This document shows, one piece after another, positions 46,371-54,604 of a DNA stretch of 64,000 nucleotides. This stretch comes from Streptomyces sp. NBC_00659 (GTDB taxonomy: Bacteria; Actinomycetota; Actinomycetes; Streptomycetales; Streptomycetaceae). A model generated the notes under the pieces. That model had not been told where the DNA came from. It ran no database searches and saw only the letters and a list, made by a program, of their open reading frames with translations. Every line of letters begins with the position of its first letter. Position 1 is the stretch's first letter. The stretch is taken from the NCBI RefSeq assembly GCF_036226925.1, contig NZ_CP109031.1, positions 3,100,001 through 3,164,000 of the forward strand. Reading direction: 5' to 3'. The translations under genes and the position numbers were made by a program.

Positions 46371-47218
46371 TTGGGGGCTCCTGATGTGTCGGTGTGTGAG
46401 GCCGCGTGAGCGGTCCAGGGGTCGGTGACCGTCCGGGAGACGTGGACGCGCAGTCCCCATCCCTTCCGGTCGGAGATCTCGTCGAGCTGGGCTGCTGCCA
46501 GCTCGCACCAGGGCCACTCGGTGGCCCAGTGCGCCGCGTCGAGCAGCGCGAGAGGACTGTGGGCGCGGGCCTCCGACACCGGGTGGTGCCGCAGGTCCGC
46601 GGTGAGGAACGCGTCCACGCCCGCGGCGCGAACGTCGTCGAAGAGGCTGTCCCCGGAGCCGCCGCTGACCGCGACGGTCCGCACCAGCGCCTCGGGGTCG
46701 CCCGCGACGCGGACGCCCTGCGCGGTCGCGGGCAGCCGCTCGGCGGCCCGGGCGGCGAGCTCGCGCACGGTGAGCGGATGGTCCAGCTCGCAGACCCGGC
46801 CGAGGCCACGGCGTCCCTCGGGGTCGGTCGCGTCGGGCACGAGGGGCCGTACGACCCGCAGGTCCAGGGCCCCGGCCAGCGCGTCGCTGACTCCCGGGTC
46901 GGCACGGTCGGCGTTGGTGTGGGCGACGTGCAGCGCGATGTCGTTCTTGATCAGCGTGTGCACGACGCGGCCCTTGAAGGTGTCGGCCGCCACCGTCGTC
47001 GTACCGCGCAGATAGAGCGGGTGGTGGGTGACGAGCAGGTCGGCGTCCAGTTTCACCGCCTCGTCGACGATGTCCTGGACCGGGTCGACGGCGAACAGGA
47101 CGCGCGTGACGTCCTGGTCGGGGTCGCCGCAGACGGTACCGACCGCGTCCCACCCCTCGGCCCGCTCCGGAGGCCAGAGGGCGTCGAGCGCGGCGATGAC
47201 TTCAGACAGACGGGGCAC
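46367..47218 (-). CDS. Nif3-like dinuclear metal-centre protein
   Basis: 283 residues of the Nif3/YbgI/DUF34 family. Metal ligands are in LLVTHHPLYLRG and the late ALLDAAHWATEWP; the family forms toroidal hexamers with two metals per subunit and is suspected to act as a GTP cyclohydrolase-like or damage-control enzyme. GTG 47218 is the start, with TAGCCT seven bases before it and no ribosome site, so the message may be leaderless. It is the first of a three-gene chain with coupled starts. Confidence 0.92.
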   Translation of the reverse strand: MPRLSEVIAALDALWPPERAEGWDAVGTVCGDPDQDVTRVLFAVDPVQDIVDEAVKLDADLLVTHHPLYLRGTTTVAADTFKGRVVHTLIKNDIALHVAHTNADRADPGVSDALAGALDLRVVRPLVPDATDPEGRRGLGRVCELDHPLTVRELAARAAERLPATAQGVRVAGDPEALVRTVAVSGGSGDSLFDDVRAAGVDAFLTADLRHHPVSEARAHSPLALLDAAHWATEWPWCELAAAQLDEISDRKGWGLRVHVSRTVTDPWTAHAASHTDTSGAPN

Positions 47219-47268
47219 GGGGAAAAGGCTACCTGTCTTACGTCCCTGTCCGACCGGTCGTGGCCCAC

Positions 47269-47325
47269 GGGCCCGTGCCGGGGCGGCCTGCGGACGTGCG
47301 GGGCCCGTGCCGGGGCGGCCTGCGG
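47269..47325. repeat. two 25-base direct repeats
   Basis: The unit beginning GGGCCCGTGCCGGGGCGG occurs at 47269-47293 and, without change, at 47301-47325. It lies in the gap between the Nif3-like gene and the divergent 47496 gene. Confidence 0.75.
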
Positions 47326-47495
47326 GACGCGGATCCCGCCCGTCCCGGCGCGCGTCTTTCCACCATGGTTCAGCACATCCGCCCCGTTCCCTCAGGCGAA
47401 TCCCGACAGGGCCACCCTTATGTGTGAAGCAACAGCCCGTCGCTCCCCCGTCTGTGCGTACGAAAACTACCTTCGTCGCCGGAGGTGACCGAACG

Positions 47496-50009
47496 ATGAC
47501 GGCCGGTGCGAGAGAACCCATGGTGCGGAGCGAGCGCGCGGACGGCGGCAAGTACGGTGACAGCGCGAGCCGGTGGGCCGCTCCGCCCGTCTGCGTGATC
47601 ACCGCCGACGGCACCTACGGAGCACGGCTCGCCCGCGACGGCGAGTCCTGGTACCCGGAGCGCTGGACCCTGGACGGCCCCGAGCCGTACGCCGTACCGC
47701 TGCCCGGTCCGCAGCCGGAGGAGCCGGGCACCGAGGTGCTGCCGCTGACCGACGGCAGGGTGCTGATCCATCGGGTGGACGACGGGCGCCACGCCTTCTC
47801 CCTCCTGTATCCGACCGGGCCGGGCACCGGCGAGCTCCCGCTGGGCGCGGTGGAGTGCCCCGACGCGGGCACCGTGCTGCGGCTGCTGCCGCCCGCGCCG
47901 GACGGGGAGCGCGCCTACGCCCTCGCGGTGGGCCGGGGGTCGACGGCGGTGTGGCTGGTGGCGGGCGGCGCGTTCGGCCCGGAGCACCTGGCCGAGGTGC
48001 CGGGCCACTGCTCGGGAGGGGTGTGGCTGGACGGCACGGGGCGCCTGCTCGCGCTCGACCGCTTCCAGAACGGCCGCACGAAGACCGTGGTCGTCGACCT
48101 GGAGCGCGGCGGAGAGGTCTCGCCGCTCCTCCAGATCGCCGAGCACAGCAACGACCGGCTGCTCCTCGCGGACGCGGACAGCGGACTTCTGCTCATCCGG
48201 TCCGACGCGCCGTCCCCCGGCCGGGACCGTCTCGGCTGGGGCGTGCTCGGCAGCACCCTGCCCGTCCGCTTCCCGGACTGTCTGTCCGCGACGGGCTGTT
48301 CGGTCAGCCCGTTCGCGATCCAGCCGGGCCAGGTGCTGACCCCGGAGTCCTGCGCTGTCGCCCTGCGCATGGACGGGCCCGGCGGTACCTGGGTGGGTGT
48401 GTGGCGCCCGGCCGAGCGCCGGATCCACCACCGCCCGGCACCGGAGGGCTGGTTCCCCGGCACCGGGCTGTGGACCGCCGAGGGGGTGCTCCGCCTGCCG
48501 TACGCCACGGGTGTCGTCCCGTGTGGTGTCGCCCGGCTGGAAGCGCCCGAGGGTGCGGGGAAGCCGGACACGGGGGATCCGGCTTCCCCGGGGCTCCCGG
48601 CACCACGGCCGGTCCCGCTCCAGCAGGCACACCTGCGGCCGGTCCGGCCGGCCGGCCGGCCTCACCCGGCCCGGGGAACCGAGCCGCCCCGGGCGCTCCC
48701 GGTCCACCTGGCCCTGGGCAGCGGCACCACCCGCGCCCCGGAGGACGAAGCGGTCCGCGCCCTGGACGCACACCGGGTGCCGTCCGCCGGTCCGTCCGCC
48801 GGTACGGGCCCCGCGCCCGGGGGCGGGGGCGGGGAGCCACTGCCGACGGTGGCGAGCCTCACCCCCAGGACGTCCCCCGCCTCCCCCGCCTCCCCCTCCT
48901 TCGCCGAAGCGCGGCGGGCGGACACCAACCCCGGCCACGAGCCCGGCGGGACGCTCCCGCCGGTCGCGCGGCCCGCCGGCGGACAGCCCGAACCGCCCCG
49001 GCCGGTCGTGCGGCGCGCCCCCGAATCCGGCGAACCGGCCGCCCGGCCCCAGCCGAGCCGCTGGACCAGGGTTTCCCTGACTCCCGCGCCCGTCTCCGCG
49101 CCCGCGCCCGAGCGCCGGGCCGAGCCCGCCGGAACACCCAGGACCGAGGCGAACCTCTGGACCAAGGTCGCCGAAACGCCCCCACCCGGCATGGGCCTCA
49201 GGACCAGGGCCGACGGAACGCTCCCGGGCGGCATGACCGTCGTCGTCGAAACGGCACAGCCGCTTCCCCCGGTCGCGAGAGTGGGTGCCGCTCCCGACAC
49301 CGACTCCGGCACCGGAACCACGGCCGCCACCGGGGCGTACGCCTATCCGGGTCGGAGGGCCGGCGCCGCTGCCGGTGCCGTCACGCATGCCGGTAACGGT
49401 GCCGGGGTCACCGCGCGTACCCGTGCCGACGACGGGATTCCGTCCGCCGAAGGACACCTCCCGGCCGAACCGCTCCCGCCCGTCGCGGGTCACCGCGCCC
49501 GGACCGCCGAGCCGCTCCCGGCCGTCGCGGGCCCCGGTCACGGGGCCACCGGCCCCCTCCCGGCCGTCGCGAGCCCCTCCGCCGAACCCGCCGAGCCGTT
49601 CCCGCCGAACCCGTGGGCGGGCGTCACCGGCGTCGCCGGGGCCTCCACCACCGAGCCCGGTCTCTGGACCAAGGTCGCCGAAACTCCCCCGGCCGGCATG
49701 AGCCTCGGCACCCGGGCCGGTACAACACCCGCGGGCGGCACCGTTCTCGGGGACGGGACCACCGACGCGCTGCCGGCCGTCGGCGAGTTCAGGGGCCAGG
49801 TGGCGCTGAGGCCCGCGGTCGGCCGTCCGGGGCCCGACACCCAACCGGCCTCGGCGCTCACCACCGTGGCGGGGACACTCGCCGCCCTGCCGCGGACGCC
49901 CGCGGAATCCGGGGGTCCGTGTGGACCCGCCCACACGGACGAGGAGAAAAGGGGCAGTACGGGCGAAGAAACGTCACCCTCCGACTCCCGTGCGATGACC
50001 GCACGTTAG
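47496..50009 (+). CDS. hypothetical protein, beta-propeller-like N-terminus and repeat-rich tail
   Basis: 837 residues, no signal peptide or membrane segment seen. Residues 30-360 show short beta-rich repeats (VCVITADGTYGARLA, GGVWLDGTGRLLALDRF, LLLADADSGLLLI) suggesting a WD40-like propeller. From about 380 the chain is Pro/Ala/Gly-rich and probably disordered, with repeated phrases: PLPPVA or PLPAVA many times, and LWTKVAETPPPGM at about 553 repeated as LWTKVAETPPAGM at about 722. The ATG has GGAGGTGA upstream. The function is unknown. The longer frame from 47028 lies over the Nif3-like gene and is rejected. Confidence 0.8.
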   Translation: MTAGAREPMVRSERADGGKYGDSASRWAAPPVCVITADGTYGARLARDGESWYPERWTLDGPEPYAVPLPGPQPEEPGTEVLPLTDGRVLIHRVDDGRHAFSLLYPTGPGTGELPLGAVECPDAGTVLRLLPPAPDGERAYALAVGRGSTAVWLVAGGAFGPEHLAEVPGHCSGGVWLDGTGRLLALDRFQNGRTKTVVVDLERGGEVSPLLQIAEHSNDRLLLADADSGLLLIRSDAPSPGRDRLGWGVLGSTLPVRFPDCLSATGCSVSPFAIQPGQVLTPESCAVALRMDGPGGTWVGVWRPAERRIHHRPAPEGWFPGTGLWTAEGVLRLPYATGVVPCGVARLEAPEGAGKPDTGDPASPGLPAPRPVPLQQAHLRPVRPAGRPHPARGTEPPRALPVHLALGSGTTRAPEDEAVRALDAHRVPSAGPSAGTGPAPGGGGGEPLPTVASLTPRTSPASPASPSFAEARRADTNPGHEPGGTLPPVARPAGGQPEPPRPVVRRAPESGEPAARPQPSRWTRVSLTPAPVSAPAPERRAEPAGTPRTEANLWTKVAETPPPGMGLRTRADGTLPGGMTVVVETAQPLPPVARVGAAPDTDSGTGTTAATGAYAYPGRRAGAAAGAVTHAGNGAGVTARTRADDGIPSAEGHLPAEPLPPVAGHRARTAEPLPAVAGPGHGATGPLPAVASPSAEPAEPFPPNPWAGVTGVAGASTTEPGLWTKVAETPPAGMSLGTRAGTTPAGGTVLGDGTTDALPAVGEFRGQVALRPAVGRPGPDTQPASALTTVAGTLAALPRTPAESGGPCGPAHTDEEKRGSTGEETSPSDSRAMTAR

Positions 50010-50057
50010 ACTCCCCCGGCTGTAAAGAAGGATCTTGCATACGGGGTGAACACTTCA

Positions 50058-50228
50058 ATGAACGACTCGAGCACCATGGAAGCACCGGGCACGGACGTCC
50101 ACGAGACGTCGGCGGCCCGGTCCGAAGGCCACGGCAGACACCGCGGCCCGGTCTCCGGCCACGACGGCGAGGCGCCCCCTCGGGGCCGCCACCGCAAGCC
50201 GTCCGGCCAGCCGGCCACAACGGTCTGA
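50058..50228 (+). CDS. small hypothetical protein
   Basis: 56 residues from ATG 50058 (GTG 50046 adds four). It is polar, rich in His, Arg, Gly and Ser, with the endings SEGHGRHRGP and PPRGRHRKPSG; this kind of short basic protein is common in Streptomyces. It begins 48 bases after the preceding gene and is followed by a very strong hairpin, which supports a real transcribed unit. The function is unknown. Confidence 0.5.
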   Translation: MNDSSTMEAPGTDVHETSAARSEGHGRHRGPVSGHDGEAPPRGRHRKPSGQPATTV

Positions 50229-50254
50229 CGGACCTCACGGCAAGCTGAGAACCG

Positions 50255-50296
50255 GGATACAGCCCCGCTCGCACCATGGCGAGCGGGGCTGTATCC
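50255..50296. terminator. 18-base-pair perfect hairpin terminator
   Basis: GGATACAGCCCCGCTCGC (50255-50272) pairs fully with 50279-50296 over the loop ACCATG. It separates the small + gene from the - strand SDR gene and probably works for both. Confidence 0.88.
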
Positions 50297-50332
50297 GTAC
50301 AGGTCGTACAGGTCACACAAGTCGTACAGGTC
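50297..50332. repeat. four tandem 9-base units
   Basis: GTACAGGTC appears at 50297, 50306 and 50324, with a variant ACACAAGTC at 50315. The array begins right after the terminator hairpin and just beyond the SDR stop. Confidence 0.7.
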
Positions 50333-50352
50333 TCTCACCGGCGGACGTCCGC

Positions 50353-51303
50353 TCAGTGCGGAGAACCCTCCCGCTTGAGCCCCAGGACCTCCATCGCCGC
50401 GAACGTCTCGCCGCTCGGGCGCTGTGCGTAGTACGGAGTGAGCAGCGCGTCGAGTTCGTCGTGGCTGAACGTGTCCTGCTTGCTGTCGAACTTCGCGGCC
50501 ACCCGCGGGCGTTCGACGACCGCGACCATCCCTCCGTGCACGACGAGGAGCTGTCCGTTGACGTGCCCGGCGGCGGGCGAGGCCAAGTAGCCGACGAGCG
50601 GGGCGACATGCTCGGGGGCGAGCGGGTCCAGGCCCTCGTCGGGCTGTCCGAGTCCGGCGAAGACGTCCTCCGTCATACGGGTGCGGGCGCGCGGGCAGAT
50701 GACGTTGGCCGTGACGCCGTACTTGGCGAGCGCCAGCGCCGTCGAGGTGGTCAGACCGACGATCCCGCCTTTCGCCGCCGCGTAGTTGGGCTGTCCGGCG
50801 GAACCCGCGAGGAAGGCTTCCGACGAGGTGTTCACGATCCGTCCGTAGACGGGCCCGTCGGCCGCCTTGGCGCGGGCCCGCCAGTGCGCGGAGGCGAAGT
50901 GGGTGGTGTTGAAATGGCCTTTGAGGTGGACCCTGATGACCGAGTCCCACTCGTCCTCGGTCATCGAGAAGACCATCCGGTCGCGCAGGATGCCCGCGTT
51001 GTTGACGAGGATGTCCAGCGTCCCGAACTCCGCGACGGCCGACTCGACCAGTTCTCGGGCCTGTTCGTGATCGGCGACGTCCCCGGTGTGGGCTGTGGCC
51101 CGGCCGCCCGCCGTGCGGATCTCGGCGGCGACCTCCTCGGCCGGGGTGGCCGAGGCCTCGCCCGACCCGTCCCGTCCCGGCTGTCCGTAGTCGTTGACGA
51201 CGACGGCCGCGCCCAGCCGGCCGAGTTCCAGCGCCTCGGCCCGGCCGAGCCCGCGGCCCGCGCCGGTGACGATCGCGGTGAGCCCTTCGAGTGGCAGTGA
51301 CAT
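50353..51303 (-). CDS. SDR oxidoreductase, likely (3R)-hydroxyacyl-CoA dehydrogenase
   Basis: 316 residues of a classical short-chain dehydrogenase: TGAGRGLG (13-20), VVNDYG for NAD choice, NNAG (101-104), and the catalytic S161, Y174 and K178. The VVVNDYG motif and extended C-terminus resemble the dehydrogenase part of peroxisomal multifunctional enzyme type 2 and actinobacterial Hsd4A-type enzymes. Together with the hydratase 2 gene two places upstream it would perform two steps of acyl-CoA breakdown by the R route. It is the last gene of the operon. Confidence 0.87.
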   Translation of the reverse strand: MSLPLEGLTAIVTGAGRGLGRAEALELGRLGAAVVVNDYGQPGRDGSGEASATPAEEVAAEIRTAGGRATAHTGDVADHEQARELVESAVAEFGTLDILVNNAGILRDRMVFSMTEDEWDSVIRVHLKGHFNTTHFASAHWRARAKAADGPVYGRIVNTSSEAFLAGSAGQPNYAAAKGGIVGLTTSTALALAKYGVTANVICPRARTRMTEDVFAGLGQPDEGLDPLAPEHVAPLVGYLASPAAGHVNGQLLVVHGGMVAVVERPRVAAKFDSKQDTFSHDELDALLTPYYAQRPSGETFAAMEVLGLKREGSPH

Positions 51304-51313
51304 CAGGGTCCTT

Positions 51314-51367
51314 AGCGGTTGTGGTGGAGGTCCGCACCGGAGCGGTTGTGGTGGAGGTCCACTCCGG
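51314..51367. repeat. tandem 27-base duplication
   Basis: AGCGGTTGTGGTGGAGGTCC followed by seven bases occurs at 51314-51340 and again at 51341-51367, differing at three of 27 bases. Both copies contain GGAGG; the first-to-SDR arrangement could supply a ribosome site, but neither copy is well spaced from the SDR start. Confidence 0.75.
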
Positions 51368-51379
51368 CGGCCGCCCGGG

Positions 51380-52456
51380 TCAGATCTCGATGCACGTCCG
51401 CAGGGCGGTGCCCGAACGCATCTGGTCGAGCGCCTCGTTGATCCCGGCCAGCGGCACCCGGTGGGTGATCAGGCCTTCGAGGTCGATGCGGCCCGCGCGC
51501 CACAGGGCGATCGTGCGCTCGTACGACCGAAGGACGTCCCCGCCGCCGTACATGGAGGGCAGGATGCGCTTCTCGTCGAAGAACAGCTCGAACATGTTGA
51601 GCTGGAGAAAGTCGTCCATGGCGCCTGCTCCGACGACCACGAGGGTGCCGCCGCGGCGGGTGTGGTCGTAGGCGGCGCGCGCGGTGGCGGACTTGCCGAC
51701 GACCTCGAAGACGTAGTCGAAGCCCTCGCCCGCGGTCACCGACTGTTTGGCGTCGGCGAGTTCGTCGGGCGAGACGGCCTTGGTGGCGCCGAAGCCGAGG
51801 GCGGCCTCCCGGCGTGAGGCGACCGGGTCGACGGCGACGATCTCCGCGGCCCCCATGAGCCGGGCGCCCTGGATCGCGGAGACGCCGACGCCTCCGCAGC
51901 CGATGACGGCGACCGACGAACCGGCCTCCACGTCCGCGGTGTTGAGGGCCGCGCCGAGTCCGGTGGTGACGCCGCAGCCGATCAGGGCGGCGATGTCGAA
52001 GGGCACGTCGTCGGGGATGGGGACCGCGCAGCCGGCCGCGACGACGACCTCCTCGGCGAAGGTGCCGGTGCCGGCGAAGCCGAAGACGTCACCGCCGGGG
52101 CGCTTGAAGTTGGGGGTGCCCGCGTTCATGAATCCGGCCAGGCACAGTTCGGTCTGGCCCCTCTTGCAGGCCGGACAGGCGCCGCAGGCGGGAAGCCAGC
52201 AGATGACGACACGGTCGCCGGGCTTCACATGGGTGACGCCCTCGCCGACCTCGGTGATCTCGCCGGCGCCCTCGTGCCCGGGCACGAACGGCGCGGGCTG
52301 GGGCAGCACACCGTTCATCGCGGACAGGTCCGAGTGGCACAGTCCCGTGGCCCGTACCCGGATGCGCACCTTGCCGGGCCCGAAGCCCACCGCCTCGACG
52401 TCGTCGAGGACCTCGAGTTTGTCCTGGCCTATCTCGTGCAGTACGGCTGCGCGCAT
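51380..52456 (-). CDS. zinc-dependent alcohol dehydrogenase
   Basis: 358 residues of the medium-chain zinc enzymes. Catalytic zinc ligands are C40 (GLCHSDLS), H61/E62 (PGHEGAGEI) and a later C (LIGCGVTTG). The structural zinc site is C91, C94, C97 and C105 (CGACPACKRGQTELC). The nucleotide motif is VIGCGGVGVSAIQGA. It resembles the class III/NDMA-type branch used for long-chain or steroid alcohols. It lies between the hydratase and the SDR in a - strand operon and probably oxidises an alcohol made in that route; the substrate is unknown. Confidence 0.9.
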   Translation of the reverse strand: MRAAVLHEIGQDKLEVLDDVEAVGFGPGKVRIRVRATGLCHSDLSAMNGVLPQPAPFVPGHEGAGEITEVGEGVTHVKPGDRVVICWLPACGACPACKRGQTELCLAGFMNAGTPNFKRPGGDVFGFAGTGTFAEEVVVAAGCAVPIPDDVPFDIAALIGCGVTTGLGAALNTADVEAGSSVAVIGCGGVGVSAIQGARLMGAAEIVAVDPVASRREAALGFGATKAVSPDELADAKQSVTAGEGFDYVFEVVGKSATARAAYDHTRRGGTLVVVGAGAMDDFLQLNMFELFFDEKRILPSMYGGGDVLRSYERTIALWRAGRIDLEGLITHRVPLAGINEALDQMRSGTALRTCIEI

Positions 52457-52490
52457 GGTGCGGCTCCCCTCAGGACGGTTCGTACGGGTG

Positions 52491-53348
52491 TCAGACGTGT
52501 TCGACGACGGTGTCGGCGAGGACCGGCGCGTCGTCCCGCTCGACCGCGCTCACCGCCACCCGGATCCCGCTCTCGCTCCGCCACATCCGGACGCGCAGGG
52601 TCTCGCCGGGGAAGACGACCCCGGCGAAGCGGGTGGTGTACGAGCGGACGCGGGTCACATCGCCGCCGAGCAGGGTGTCGACGACGGCCTTGAGCGTCAT
52701 GCCGTACGTGCACAGCCCGTGCAGGATGGGCCGGTCGAACCCGGCGAGCTTGGCGAACTCGGGGTCGGCGTGCAGCGGGTTCCAGTCCCCGGACAGGCGG
52801 TAGAGCAGGGCCTGGTCCTCGCGGACCGGGCGTTCCACGGTGCGCTCCGGCGGGCCGGCGGGGGCTTCGAGGCGGGTGCCCGGTCCGCGGTCGCCGCCCC
52901 AGCCGCCTTCTCCGCGTACGAAGATCTGGGCGTCGTTGGTCCACAACGGGCCCTGGGCGTCCGCCACTTCGGTGCGCATGACGAGGATGGCGGCGGTGCC
53001 CTTGTCGTAGACCGCGGCGATGCGCCCGGTGGCGGTGGCCGTGCCCTCGGCGGGGATCGGGCGGTGCAGCCGGACGCTCTGGCCGCCGTGCAGGACGCGG
53101 GCGAGGTCGACGTCGACACCGGGCATCGAGAGTCCGCCGATCACTCCCGGCGAGCCGGCGCCCGCGACGGTGGCGAAGCTCGGCAGGACGTGCAGCCTGG
53201 ATTCGAGGGTGTACCGCAGCTCGTCGGGATCGGTCGCGGGGACGCCCGCGCCCAGGCCCAGGTGGTAGAGCTGGACGTCCTTGTGGCTCCAGGCGATCTC
53301 GCCGGTCCGCGGTTCCGCTGCGACGGCCTTGGCGGCGTCAATGGGCAT
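52491..53348 (-). CDS. enoyl-CoA hydratase 2 (MaoC-like double hotdog)
   Basis: 285 residues, first gene of the operon. The C-terminal half carries the hydratase 2 motif YRLSGDWNPLHADPEFA (183-199; D188 and H193 catalytic) and FDRPILHG. The N-terminal half is a degenerate hotdog. It should hydrate trans-2-enoyl-CoA to the (3R)-hydroxyacyl-CoA, the substrate for the SDR. ATG 53348 has AGGAG five bases upstream. A KstR-type operator lies about 100 bases upstream. Confidence 0.9.
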   Translation of the reverse strand: MPIDAAKAVAAEPRTGEIAWSHKDVQLYHLGLGAGVPATDPDELRYTLESRLHVLPSFATVAGAGSPGVIGGLSMPGVDVDLARVLHGGQSVRLHRPIPAEGTATATGRIAAVYDKGTAAILVMRTEVADAQGPLWTNDAQIFVRGEGGWGGDRGPGTRLEAPAGPPERTVERPVREDQALLYRLSGDWNPLHADPEFAKLAGFDRPILHGLCTYGMTLKAVVDTLLGGDVTRVRSYTTRFAGVVFPGETLRVRMWRSESGIRVAVSAVERDDAPVLADTVVEHV

Positions 53349-53443
53349 GGGGCTCCTGACTCGACTGCGCGAAAGACCTCGGTGCGGCCGTCCGCACCGT
53401 CGGCCGCACCGAGGTCGACACTGGGCCGTGGAACCCGCTCGTT

Positions 53444-53459
53444 CTAGAACGCGTTCCAG
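53444..53459. promoter_or_regulatory. KstR-like operator upstream of the hydratase operon
   Basis: CTAGAACGCGTTCCAG is a near-palindrome. Bases 53445-53458 fit the published mycobacterial KstR consensus TnnAACnnGTTnnA at every fixed position. KstR and relatives are TetR-type repressors of steroid and fatty-acid breakdown relieved by acyl-CoA ligands. It stands 96 bases before the hydratase start. No TetR gene is in the window. Confidence 0.6.
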
Positions 53460-53571
53460 TCCGGCGCACCCTTGTATAGCCCAGCGTCCAGTACTTGTGA
53501 AGACTACTGACGCCATGTCAGATCGAGTGGCCGTACCGGTCCTTCAGGGGAACGCGTCGCGCCGGCGGCCG

Positions 53572-53605
53572 TGACATTTGTCCCGGCCGATCGCCGACAA
53601 GTGCA
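53572..53605. promoter_or_regulatory. inverted repeat upstream of the ABC exporter operon
   Basis: TGACATTTGTC (53572-53582) faces GACAAGTGCA (53596-53605); nine of ten pairs at the core match (TTGTC/GACAA exact). It is centred about 45 bases before TAGCGT (53630-53635), a -10 box seven bases from the ATG. This is where an activator would bind; the DesR-type regulator encoded at 58504 is the natural candidate. Confidence 0.45.
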
Positions 53606-53644
53606 TCTGCCGGGGCACCGCCCCGGACCCCTAGCGTCGTTCTC

Positions 53645-54604
53645 ATGACACGGACAACGGGGACGACGGCGCGCAAGCCGCGGGGAACGTCCGCACCGCC
53701 GCCGGCGGGGACGGCACCGGCAGTGCGCTTCAGGGGTGCGGTCAAGACGTTCGGCGACGTGCGCGCCGTGGACGGTCTCGACCTCGACGTGGCGAGCGGC
53801 GAGACGGTGGCGCTGCTGGGCCGCAACGGCGCGGGCAAGTCGACGGCGATCTCCCTGCTGCTCGGGCTGAACGAGCCGGACGAGGGCTCGGTGGAGCTCT
53901 TCGGCGGCAGCCCGCAGAAGTCGGTGCGCGCCGGACGGGTCGGCGCGATGCTCCAGGACGCCCGGCCGGTGCCGCGGGTCACCGTCCAGGAACTGGTGTC
54001 CTTCGTGGCGGGCCGCTATCCGGCACCCCTGCCGGTGGCCGAGGCGCTGCGGCTCGCGGGCATCACGGAACTGGCCGGGAGGCGCGTCGACCGGCTGTCG
54101 GGAGGGCAGGCGCAGCGGGTGCGGTTCGCGGTGGCGCTCGCCGGCGATCCCGCGCTGATCGTGCTCGACGAACCCACCGCCGCGCTCGACGTGGAGGCAC
54201 GGCACGCGTTCTGGGAGTCGATGCGGGCCTACGCCCGGCGCGGCCACACCGTGCTGTTCTCCACGCACTACCTGGAGGAGGCCGACGCGCACGCCGACCG
54301 GATCGTCGTCGTCGACCGGGGGCGGATCGTCGCGAACGGGACCGGGGAGGAGCTCAGGCGGTCGGCGGGCGGCAATGTTGTCTCCTTCGACCTGGCGGGG
54401 CCCGGCACGGAGGATCTGGCGCTGCTGCCCGGCGTGGTGGCCGTGGAGGTGCGCGGGCCCCGGGCCCGGCTGCGCACGGACGACTCGGACGCGACGGTGA
54501 TCGCGCTGGCCGAGCGGGGGGCGATACGCGGCCTGGAGGTCGTCCCCGCATCCTTGGACGACGCGTTCATGGCCCTCACCTCGCGCGATCGGGAGACGGT
54601 GTGA
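53645..54604 (+). CDS. ABC exporter ATP-binding protein
   Basis: 319 residues. Walker A is GRNGAGKST (59-67), the signature is LSGGQAQR, Walker B is LIVLDEPTAALD, and the switch histidine is in FSTHYLEEADAHADR. The C-terminal 80 residues form the usual extra domain of drug and lipid exporters. The N-terminal 27 residues are Thr/Pro-rich. It is first in an ABC ATPase - permease - kinase operon of the DesK-linked kind found in Streptomyces and Bacillus, which often responds to membrane stress or antibiotics. Confidence 0.93.
   Translation: MTRTTGTTARKPRGTSAPPPAGTAPAVRFRGAVKTFGDVRAVDGLDLDVASGETVALLGRNGAGKSTAISLLLGLNEPDEGSVELFGGSPQKSVRAGRVGAMLQDARPVPRVTVQELVSFVAGRYPAPLPVAEALRLAGITELAGRRVDRLSGGQAQRVRFAVALAGDPALIVLDEPTAALDVEARHAFWESMRAYARRGHTVLFSTHYLEEADAHADRIVVVDRGRIVANGTGEELRRSAGGNVVSFDLAGPGTEDLALLPGVVAVEVRGPRARLRTDDSDATVIALAERGAIRGLEVVPASLDDAFMALTSRDRETV

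Noticed and set aside
47028..47495. N-terminal extension of the 47496 gene
   Set aside because: It runs antisense over the Nif3-like gene, while ATG 47496 has a strong GGAGGTGA site.
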